Part shown: positions 57,769 through 64,000 of the stretch, in pieces
Numbering within the stretch: the stretch's first letter is position 1
Layout of the letters: every line of letters begins with the position of its first letter
Source of the DNA: Streptomyces sp. AC550_RSS872
GTDB taxonomy: Bacteria > Actinomycetota > Actinomycetes > Streptomycetales > Streptomycetaceae
Length of the DNA: 64,000 nt
NCBI RefSeq assembly: GCF_019049285.1
Contig: NZ_JAGMUL010000208.1
Location: 1-64,000 of the forward strand
Reading direction: 5' to 3'
The notes under the pieces: generated by a model
Seen by the model: only the letters and a program-made list of their open reading frames with translations
What the model was told of the DNA's origin: nothing
The model's database searches: none
Made by a program: the position numbers and the translations under genes

Positions 57769-58301
57769 GCGGCCACGTTGGCGCGGGTCGCGCAGCGGTC
57801 CGAGCAGTAGCGCCGGGAGCGGTTGGTGGACGTGTCCAGGTAGGCGTTGCGGCACGGGGACGCCTCGCACAGGCCCAGGCGGTCCACGCCGTACTCGGTG
57901 AGGTGGAAGGCCAGGCCCATCGCAGCGATGGCCGCGTAGCCGGCGGTCGCGTTGGACGGGTGGTCGGCGAGGTGCATGTGCCACAGGGGGCGGCCGTCGT
58001 CGTCCCGGAAGTCATGGCCGGAGATCTGCGGGCTCACCGGGAACTCCAGAAGCAGGGCGTTCAGCAGGTTCACCGCCAGCGCTTCGTCGCCCTTGTCCGC
58101 CGCCTCGAAGACCGCCCTCAGCCGCGCCCGCACCGAGCGGAAGCGGGTGACGTCCCCGTCGGTGGCGCGGCGGGCCGCCTCCTGACTGCCGCCGAAGAGA
58201 TCGCGGATGGCCTCGACCGAGGTCAGCGAGTCCTTGCCCCGGGCCGGGTCCTCGCTGTTGACGAGACGTACGGCGTAATCCGAGTAATAGGCCAGTTCCA
58301 C
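57672..58301 (-). CDS. CGNR zinc-finger (ABATE domain) putative regulator
   Basis: The 209-residue protein has an ABATE-type N-terminal domain (YYSDYAVRLVNSEDPA) and a C-terminal CGNR zinc finger: LCEASPCRNAYLDTSTNRSRRYCSDRC. The four cysteines would bind zinc and the finger is thought to bind DNA. AAGGACTACAA precedes the GTG start. The basic tail (RARKRLEADRSAS and on) is coded in the region overlapping sodX. Confidence 0.9.
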   Translation of the reverse strand: MELAYYSDYAVRLVNSEDPARGKDSLTSVEAIRDLFGGSQEAARRATDGDVTRFRSVRARLRAVFEAADKGDEALAVNLLNALLLEFPVSPQISGHDFRDDDGRPLWHMHLADHPSNATAGYAAIAAMGLAFHLTEYGVDRLGLCEASPCRNAYLDTSTNRSRRYCSDRCATRANVAAYRARKRLEADRSASTSRTADSAQRASANGER

Positions 58302-58399
58302 TTGTAGTCCTTACGGAGGCGTTCTATCGTCGACATGCGGTCGGTAACAGCTGATCGTGCTTCCAGGGTATTACGTGAACTGCGCGATGGAGGGGCTCG

Positions 58400-59173
58400 A
58401 TGACGGACACGGACATCACCACCACGATCGGAGCCGACTGGGCCGCCTGGCAGAAGAGCTGGGACCGCCAGCAGGAGTGGTACATGCCCGACCGTGAGGA
58501 ACGCTTCCGGATCATGCTCGACATGGTCGAGGCCCTGGTCGGCCCCGCCCCGCGCGTGCTCGACCTCGCGTGCGGCACGGGAAGTATCACGGCCCGGCTC
58601 TTCGCCCGGTTCCCCGGGGCCACCAGTACGGGCGTCGACCTCGACCCGGCCCTCCTCGCCATCGCCGAGGGCACCTTCGCGGACGACGACCGGGTCTCCT
58701 TCCTCACCGCCGACCTCAAGGACCCCGACTGGCCCGCGAAGCTGCCGTACGACTCGTACGACGCCGTCCTGACGGCCACGGCTCTGCACTGGCTGCACCG
58801 TGAGCCCCTCGCGGCCCTCTACGGTCAGGTCGCGGAACTCGTTCGCGACGGCGGTGTGTTCCTGAACGCGGACCACATGATCGACGATGCGACGCCCCGG
58901 ATCAACGAGGCCGAGCGCGCCCTGCGCCACGCCCGTATGGATCAGGCCAAGGCGGACGGCGCCCTCGACTGGTCCGAGTGGTGGCAACTGGCCGCCAAGG
59001 ACCCGGTCCTGGCCGAGCCGACGGCCCGCCGCTTCGAGATCTACGGCGAGCATGCCGAGGGTGACACGCCGTCCGTCGAGTGGCACGCGCGCGTGCTGCG
59101 CGAGAAGGGGTTCGGGGAGGCGCGGCCGGTGTGGTGCTCGCCGTCGGACACGTTGTTGCTGGCGCTCAAGTGA
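58400..59173 (+). CDS. SAM-dependent class I methyltransferase
   Basis: The 257-residue protein has Rossmann methyltransferase motifs: VLDLACGTGSIT (SAM loop), TSTGVDLDPALLAIAE (acidic end of strand 2) and DAVLTATALHWL (strand 4). No substrate-specifying feature is recognised. The ATG at 58400 has GATGGAGGGG upstream. It is divergent from the CGNR gene, which may regulate it. Confidence 0.9.
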   Translation: MTDTDITTTIGADWAAWQKSWDRQQEWYMPDREERFRIMLDMVEALVGPAPRVLDLACGTGSITARLFARFPGATSTGVDLDPALLAIAEGTFADDDRVSFLTADLKDPDWPAKLPYDSYDAVLTATALHWLHREPLAALYGQVAELVRDGGVFLNADHMIDDATPRINEAERALRHARMDQAKADGALDWSEWWQLAAKDPVLAEPTARRFEIYGEHAEGDTPSVEWHARVLREKGFGEARPVWCSPSDTLLLALK

Positions 59174-59386
59174 CGCGGAAGAAGGGGCGGCAAGGAAAGA
59201 TTCATGCCGGCACTATTGAATTCGTCGTGTCGGTGTTCTAAAGGGCATTCAGGGCGAGATCGTTGTTTTGGGTCATTTCAAGGGGCGCTGATATTGCATT
59301 GCTCCGGCGTGATCGTCCTGTGTAGGGTCGCAGCAGCTTGAGGGGGAATTCCCGCTCGGTTTCGACCAGCCGAAGGGTTCATCGTT

Positions 59387-59782
59387 ATGCGCATGCGTAG
59401 AGTTATCGCGCCTTTTATGGCGACGGCGGCGGTGTCTGCGGGGCTGCTGGGCACGGCCTCGCCGGCCCACGCGGTCACCACGGAGTTCTGCACCCAGCCC
59501 TTCGCCCGGGCGGGCGTGGCCTGCTTCTACTCCGACGGGGACAAGATCACGGTGCAGGACCTCTGGGCGGACGGGATGCGTTCCGTCGCGATGTGGACCA
59601 CCTCCTACGGGCGCTCCGGCGAATGTCACGACGCGAACGGCGCCAACAATCCGCCGACCGTGTGCGATTATGATTTCCGGGAGAATAGCCAGGTGGTGAT
59701 CGAGGTCGTCCGCCGCGAAGGGGCGAACGGGGCGAATCACGACATCACCCGTCCCATTATTGGCTGGACGTCCGGTCGGTAA
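59387..59782 (+). CDS. small secreted protein of unknown function
   Basis: The 131-residue protein has a clear Sec signal peptide (RMRRVIAPFMATAAVSAGLL, cleavage after AHA at about residue 29). The mature part of about 100 residues has four cysteines (FCTQPF, VACFYS, GECHD, TVCDYD), likely two disulfides. No enzyme motif is visible. GAAGGG lies upstream of the ATG. The gene and its 212-bp upstream gap are less GC-rich than neighbours. A strong terminator follows. Confidence 0.85.
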   Translation: MRMRRVIAPFMATAAVSAGLLGTASPAHAVTTEFCTQPFARAGVACFYSDGDKITVQDLWADGMRSVAMWTTSYGRSGECHDANGANNPPTVCDYDFRENSQVVIEVVRREGANGANHDITRPIIGWTSGR

Positions 59783-59806
59783 AAAACTGGCCCGCCTGAC
59801 GACGGT

Positions 59807-59851
59807 AAACAGTTCGGCCCCGCCAAGAGGATCGGCGGGGCCGAACTGTTT
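59807..59851. terminator. bidirectional hairpin terminator
   Basis: AAACAGTTCGGCCCCGCC (59807-59824) and GGCGGGGCCGAACTGTTT (59834-59851) form a perfect 18-bp stem with a 9-base loop, with A-runs and T-runs at the outer ends. It separates the secreted-protein gene from the convergent ABC operon and suits both. Confidence 0.93.
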
Positions 59852-59863
59852 TCCCTGCGCCTT

Positions 59864-60625
59864 TTACAGCACCTTGGACAGGAACGCCTGCGTCCGCTCG
59901 TGCTGCGGGTTGGTCAGGACCTCGCGCGGGTCGCCGGACTCGACGACCACGCCGCCGTCCATGAAGACCAGCGAGTCGCCGACCTCGCGGGCGAAGCCCA
60001 TCTCGTGGGTGACGACGACCATCGTCATGCCGGACTCGGCGAGGTCGCGCATGACGTCGAGGACGTCGCCGACCAGCTCCGGGTCGAGGGCCGAGGTCGG
60101 CTCGTCGAAGAGCATCAGCTTCGGGTCCATCGCCAGCGCCCGGGCGATGGCCACCCGCTGCTGCTGGCCGCCGGAGAGCTGCGAGGGGTAGTTTCCGGCC
60201 TTGTCGGCCAGGCCGACGCGGTCGAGCAGCTCCTGCGCGCGCGCCCTGGCCTGGGCCTTGCTCACGCCCTTGACCTGGATCGGCGCCTCCATGACGTTCT
60301 CCACGGCCGTCATGTGCGGGAACAGGTTGAACCGCTGGAACACCATGCCGATGTCCCGGCGCTGGAGCGCGACCTCGCTGTCCTTGAGCTCGTACAGCTT
60401 GTCGCCCTTCTGGCGGTAGCCGACCAGCTCGCCGTCGACGTACAGCCGACCGGAGTTGATCTTCTCCAGGTGATTGATGCACCGCAGGAACGTCGACTTG
60501 CCGGAGCCGGAGGGGCCGACGAGGCAGAACACCTCGCCGGACTTCACCTCCAGGTCGATGCCCTTGAGGACCTGTACGGGGCCGAAGGACTTGTGGACGC
60601 CCTCGGCCTTCACCATGGCGGTCAT
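59864..60625 (-). CDS. polar amino acid (glutamate-type) ABC transporter ATP-binding protein
   Basis: The 253-residue ATPase has the Walker A GPSGSGKST, Q-loop FQRFNLFPH, signature LSGGQQQR, Walker B LMLFDEPTSALD and the H-loop VVTHEMG. Sequence resembles GluA/GlnQ-type amino acid ATPases. It powers import with the permease and binding protein encoded upstream; its ATG overlaps the permease stop codon (ATGA). Confidence 0.94.
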   Translation of the reverse strand: MTAMVKAEGVHKSFGPVQVLKGIDLEVKSGEVFCLVGPSGSGKSTFLRCINHLEKINSGRLYVDGELVGYRQKGDKLYELKDSEVALQRRDIGMVFQRFNLFPHMTAVENVMEAPIQVKGVSKAQARARAQELLDRVGLADKAGNYPSQLSGGQQQRVAIARALAMDPKLMLFDEPTSALDPELVGDVLDVMRDLAESGMTMVVVTHEMGFAREVGDSLVFMDGGVVVESGDPREVLTNPQHERTQAFLSKVL

Positions 60626-61584
60626 GCCGCACCCCTTTCGCGGCTGAACGAGAGCAGGTTGGCCTTGACCTTCTGCCACGGCGTCGCCGGCAGGTTCCGG
60701 GACGAGCCACGGGCGTAACGGCGCTCCAGGTAGTACTGGAAGACGCTGAAGACGCTGGTCATGACCAGATACCAGATGGAGGCCACGAAAAGCATCTCCA
60801 TCACTGCGTATGAGGTTGAGCCGATCGATGTGGCCGAGCGTGTCAGTTCCGGATACGACACCACGTACACCAGCGACGAAGTCTTCAGCATGTTGATGAA
60901 CTCGTTGCCCGTGGGCGGCACGATCACCCGCATCGCCTGCGGGACGACGATGCGGCGCAGCGTCTTGCTGTGGCTCATGCCCAGTGCCTGCGAGGCCTCG
61001 GTCTGGCCCTCGTCGACGGCCATCAGACCGGCGCGGCAGATCTCCGCCATGTACGCCGCCTCGTTCAGGCCCAGACCCAGCAGGGCCGCCATGAACGGGG
61101 TCATGACGTCGACCATCTCGTCCTTGTAGATCGGACCGAGATTCAGCACGGGGAAGATCAGCGCCAGGTTGAACCACAGCAGCAGCTGGACGTAGACCGG
61201 CGTGCCGCGGAAGAACCAGATGTAGAGCCAGGCGACCCAGCTCGTCACGGGGTTCTTCGAAAGCCGCATCACGGCGAGCACGATGCCCAGAACCACGCCC
61301 ATGGCCATCGCCAGGACACTGATCAGCAGGGTGCGGCCGGCTCCGGCGACGATGCTGGAGTCGAACAGCTTGTCGCCGACCGCGTTCCACTGGATCTTCT
61401 CGGCGGTGGCGAAGGCGTTGACGAGCAGGGCCACCAGGGCCAGTACGACGACACCGCTGACCCAGCGGCCGTAGTGCCGTACCGGAATGGCCTTGATCGC
61501 CTCGGGCGGGAGAGCCCCGCCGTCCTTGGAGACGGCGGCCGACGGCTTCGCGTCGGCCGGCTCCTTGTCGAACTTGTCAGTCAC
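60622..61584 (-). CDS. amino acid ABC transporter permease
   Basis: The 320-residue HisM-type permease has a long cytoplasmic N-terminus, then about five or six helices and the EAA-type loop GQTEASQALGMSHSKTLRRIVVPQA. FFRGTPVYVQLLLWF is the usual second-helix signature of glutamate/glutamine permeases. Only one permease gene is present, so it probably works as a homodimer, unlike the two-permease gluABCD system. The binding-protein gene ends 30 bp upstream. Confidence 0.93.
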   Translation of the reverse strand: MTDKFDKEPADAKPSAAVSKDGGALPPEAIKAIPVRHYGRWVSGVVVLALVALLVNAFATAEKIQWNAVGDKLFDSSIVAGAGRTLLISVLAMAMGVVLGIVLAVMRLSKNPVTSWVAWLYIWFFRGTPVYVQLLLWFNLALIFPVLNLGPIYKDEMVDVMTPFMAALLGLGLNEAAYMAEICRAGLMAVDEGQTEASQALGMSHSKTLRRIVVPQAMRVIVPPTGNEFINMLKTSSLVYVVSYPELTRSATSIGSTSYAVMEMLFVASIWYLVMTSVFSVFQYYLERRYARGSSRNLPATPWQKVKANLLSFSRERGAA

Positions 61585-61614
61585 TGTGACTGCCCTTCAG
61601 CTTGCCCGGGACGG

Positions 61615-62580
61615 TCACTTGCCGCCGTTGATCGCGGCCTTGTCGATCGCGCCGGACTCGGCGCCCCACTTCTCGAGGATCTTCTTGTACGTGCCGTCCT
61701 CGATGATGGCGTTGACGGCCTCTTCGAGGGCCGCGGTGAGCTCCTTGTTCTCCTTGTTCACCGCGATACCGAACGGACCGGCGTCGACCTGCTCGCCGAC
61801 GACCTCGAAGTCGCTGCCGCCGCCGGACTTGCGGGCCAGGTCCACGGCCACCGGGTAGTCGTTGACGCCGGCGACCGCGCCGCCCGACTTCACGCGGGTC
61901 TGGGCCTCGGTGTCGTTCTCGAACGACTCGATGTTGATCTTCTTCTTGCCGCCGTCCGTGCAGGCCTTGGACTGCGTCTGAAGCGCCTTCTCGTACGTCG
62001 TGCCGCGCTGGACGGCCGCCGTCTGGCCGCAGAGGTCCTCGATCGAGTTGATCTTCTTCGGGTTGCCCTTCTGGACGTACACGGCGGTACCGGCCGTGAA
62101 GTAGTCGACGAAGTCGACACCCGGGCCGAGCTTCTTGCCCTTGTCGTCCAGGCCCTCCTGGCGCTGAGGGGTGTCCGTGATCGAGGACATGGCGATGTCG
62201 TAGCGGCCGGAGTTCAGGGCGGTGATCAGGCCGTCGAAGGAGCCCGAGGTGAACTGGAACTCCACGCCGAGCTTGTCGCCCAGCGCGGCGGCGATGTCGG
62301 GGTCGACGCCGACGATCTTGCCGCCCTCCTGGAACTCCATCGGGGCGTACTCGGCGTTCGTACCGGCCTTGATGACGCCCGCGTCCTGGATCTTCTTGGG
62401 CAGCTTGTCGAAGAGCGGGGCGGTGTTCGACTTCCCCGTCTCGTTGCTGCCCTCGCTGCCGCTGTCGTTCGTCTGGTCACCGCAGCCGGTGAGAATCAGG
62501 GCGCCTGCGACCGCGATCGAGCCGACCGCTGCCAGCCGGGAGCGGGTGGCGGTCGTACGACGGGTGGAGCTTGCGGTCAT
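61615..62580 (-). CDS. amino acid ABC transporter substrate-binding lipoprotein
   Basis: The 321-residue protein has a lipoprotein signal peptide with lipobox LTGC and a family 3 solute-binding fold (VIKAGTNAEYAPMEFQ, GVDPDIAAALGDKLGVEFQF, DIAMSSITDTPQRQ). It delivers a polar amino acid to the permease. GGAGGA precedes the ATG. It is the first gene of the operon; the long upstream gap holds its promoter. Confidence 0.94.
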   Translation of the reverse strand: MTASSTRRTTATRSRLAAVGSIAVAGALILTGCGDQTNDSGSEGSNETGKSNTAPLFDKLPKKIQDAGVIKAGTNAEYAPMEFQEGGKIVGVDPDIAAALGDKLGVEFQFTSGSFDGLITALNSGRYDIAMSSITDTPQRQEGLDDKGKKLGPGVDFVDYFTAGTAVYVQKGNPKKINSIEDLCGQTAAVQRGTTYEKALQTQSKACTDGGKKKINIESFENDTEAQTRVKSGGAVAGVNDYPVAVDLARKSGGGSDFEVVGEQVDAGPFGIAVNKENKELTAALEEAVNAIIEDGTYKKILEKWGAESGAIDKAAINGGK

Positions 62581-63245
62581 GGTGGGTTCCTCCGGCGGAT
62601 GGGTGGAGTTGCCGATGGGGCGGGCTCCCGCCGACGGGTTCGGCCGGGTGCCTTGGTTTCGTAGGTCGACAAGAGCACACACCTTCGAGTGCCGCGACCT
62701 CGTGTGATTACGGCATCTTGCCATTCGGACTTGGGTATTCACGGCGCCCGCGATGTCAAAATCGGGTAACGGGTGACTTCCGAACCGCCTCAGGCCGGAC
62801 ATCCTGACCGCACCTTCTGCGGGAATCTGCCCTTCCGGCCGAAAGATCTTCGGTGTATCTCGGGATGTGGGTCGGCTGGGGGGCGTGTTTGCGGGTGACA
62901 GTTGGCCATTGCGAAGTACATCGTAAATTGTCCGCTTATCTGACCACGAACCGCTTCGGTGTCGTCATCGGCTCGTGTCCGATTCGTGTCGTCCGTGTGC
63001 GTGTTTCCCTTCCTGTCATGTGATCTTGGACGTATTGGACTCGTCGACGGCGCGGTCCGTCCGGTAAGAAGGTTCTTTACACCCCTCATCCGGGGCTCAG
63101 GGCGCGTGTGCGGCGCGCCCGTCGCGTATGTGCCCGTACGTCGTACGTCGCACGTATCAACGAGCAGGGTCATACGCGGTCCCGCCCACTTCTCACCAGG
63201 AGTGGTCCCACCCTCAAACCATGAACACTTAAGGGGTCAGACAAA
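62581..63245. other. 665-bp divergent promoter region
   Basis: No gene is seen between the importer operon and the malic enzyme. The part 62700-63070 is relatively AT-rich. A short direct-repeat block, TACGTCGTACGTCGCACGTA, lies at about 63131-63150 and could bind a regulator. No riboswitch class was recognised. Confidence 0.5.
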
Positions 63246-64000
63246 GTGGCAGCGGAGATCGTCAATCCTCGCAGCGGCGGCAATACCGATCAGGACGGCG
63301 GGGTCGAGCCCCTCGATTCCTTCGATCCGGCGTTCGCGCTGCACCGTGGCGGCAAGATGGCCGTGCAGGCCACCGTGCCGGTCCGCGACAAGGACGACCT
63401 GTCCCTGGCGTACACGCCCGGCGTCGCGAAGGTGTGCAGCGCGATTGCCGAGCAGCCGGAGCTCGTGCACGACTACACGTGGAAGTCGTCCGTGGTCGCC
63501 GTCGTGACCGACGGCACGGCCGTTCTCGGGCTCGGGGACATCGGGCCCGAGGCCTCCCTTCCGGTGATGGAGGGGAAGGCGATTCTGTTCAAGCAGTTCG
63601 GCGGCGTCGACGCCGTGCCGATCGCGCTGAACTGCACCGGCGTCGACGAGATCGTCGAGACCGTGGTGCGGCTCGCGCCGTCCTTCGGTGGTGTGAACCT
63701 GGAGGACATCTCGGCGCCTCGGTGCTTCGAGATCGAGCGGAAGCTTCAGGAGCAGCTGGACATTCCGGTCTTCCATGACGACCAGCACGGTACGGCTGTG
63801 GTGACGCTGGCCGCGCTGCGGAACGCCGCGCGGCTGACCGGGAAGGGGCTCGGGGATCTGCGGGCCGTGATCTCGGGGGCCGGTGCGGCTGGTGTCGCCA
63901 TCGCGAAGATGCTGGTCGAGGCCGGTATCGGGGACGTGGCCGTCGCCGACCGCAAGGGCGTCGTGTCGGCCGACCGGGACGACCTGACGTCGGTCAAGCG
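63246..64000 (+). CDS. malic enzyme (NAD(P)-dependent malate dehydrogenase, decarboxylating), 5' part
   Basis: Malic enzyme converts malate to pyruvate and CO2. The open frame from the GTG at 63246 runs to the window end (251 codons). It contains LAYTPGVAKVC (catalytic Tyr region), TDGTAVLGLGDIGPEASLPV, HDDQHGTAVV (metal Asp), and the start of the nucleotide-binding domain ISGAGAAGVAIAKML. GGGGTCAGACAAA precedes the GTG. The remaining C-terminal domain is outside the window. Confidence 0.94.
   Translation, partial: MAAEIVNPRSGGNTDQDGGVEPLDSFDPAFALHRGGKMAVQATVPVRDKDDLSLAYTPGVAKVCSAIAEQPELVHDYTWKSSVVAVVTDGTAVLGLGDIGPEASLPVMEGKAILFKQFGGVDAVPIALNCTGVDEIVETVVRLAPSFGGVNLEDISAPRCFEIERKLQEQLDIPVFHDDQHGTAVVTLAALRNAARLTGKGLGDLRAVISGAGAAGVAIAKMLVEAGIGDVAVADRKGVVSADRDDLTSVK

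Noticed and set aside
63131..63150. Riboswitch or structured leader ahead of the malic enzyme
   Set aside because: Only a short direct-repeat block is visible; no conserved core of a known riboswitch class was recognised in the 665-bp gap.
1..64000. CRISPR array, rRNA, tRNA or intact insertion sequence
   Set aside because: No regularly spaced repeat array, RNA gene signature or intact transposase was seen anywhere in the window.

Overview
The window is high-GC actinobacterial DNA with the gene content and order of the central chromosome of a Streptomyces species. The family assignments are from sequence reading; comparisons with S. coelicolor and M. tuberculosis gene order are from memory. 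Diagnostic Streptomyces features are the dasR-dasABC N-acetylglucosamine regulon with its operators, sigR-rsrA, the albaflavenone pair (epi-isozizaene synthase and CYP170), nrdA-nrdB-nrdS behind a cobalamin riboswitch, wblE, sigH with its anti-sigma factor, eshA, and the nickel superoxide dismutase pair sodN/sodX. No rRNA, tRNA, CRISPR array or intact mobile element was seen.

Layout. 1-540 is a 78-bp tandem repeat and non-coding DNA. 0.5-4 kb holds a TetR regulator, an SMR exporter and the aroA-rsgA operon. 4.1-7.6 kb holds an M50-type membrane protease, an SRAP (YedK) protein, an alpha/beta hydrolase and sigR-rsrA behind a SigR promoter. 7.7-12.2 kb holds two overlapping membrane HD-domain genes, a TPR-like protein and def. 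12.5-15 kb is the sesquiterpene pair. 15-19.8 kb is the class I ribonucleotide reductase operon. 19.9-23.2 kb holds a GNAT, the MctP-type carboxylate permease with its DUF3311 partner, a YbdD-type protein and a truncated cstA. 23.4-32.3 kb is GlcNAc import and amino-sugar metabolism: dasR, dasABC, a GH3 glucosaminidase, nagB and a SIS-domain protein, with dre operators. 32.7-38.8 kb is signalling: a PdtaS-like kinase, wblE, a lipid kinase, sigH-rshA and a UBP zinc finger. 38.9-42 kb holds an antiporter, a PLP enzyme and an amidase.

42.3-45 kb is the most interesting locus. It encodes an EshA-type shell protein, a family 2B encapsulin carrying a cyclic-nucleotide-binding-like domain, followed directly by a polyprenyl diphosphate synthase with a disordered N-terminal extension. 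The layout is that of a nanocompartment shell plus its isoprenoid enzyme cargo. 45.3-53.7 kb is more variable: GNAT, TetR with a repeat-rich operator, a DHFR-like reductase, a His-rich mini-protein, a DGPF protein with an ECF42-type sigma factor, DUF952 and VOC proteins, a PiT phosphate transporter and a membrane glycosyltransferase. 53.9-56.8 kb contains a MerR regulator and a decayed accessory island bounded by two related remnants of tyrosine-integrase 3' ends. 56.8-64 kb returns to core genes: sodN/sodX, a CGNR regulator, a methyltransferase, a small secreted protein, a glutamate-type ABC importer and the 5' part of a malic enzyme that runs off the window.

Shared themes are redox and stress control (SigR/RsrA, Wbl, SigH, NiSOD), nutrient control of development (DasR, EshA, possible bldA control through a TTA codon in the P450) and isoprenoid metabolism in two places. 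Several gene pairs are translationally coupled by ATGA, GTGA or TAATG overlaps.
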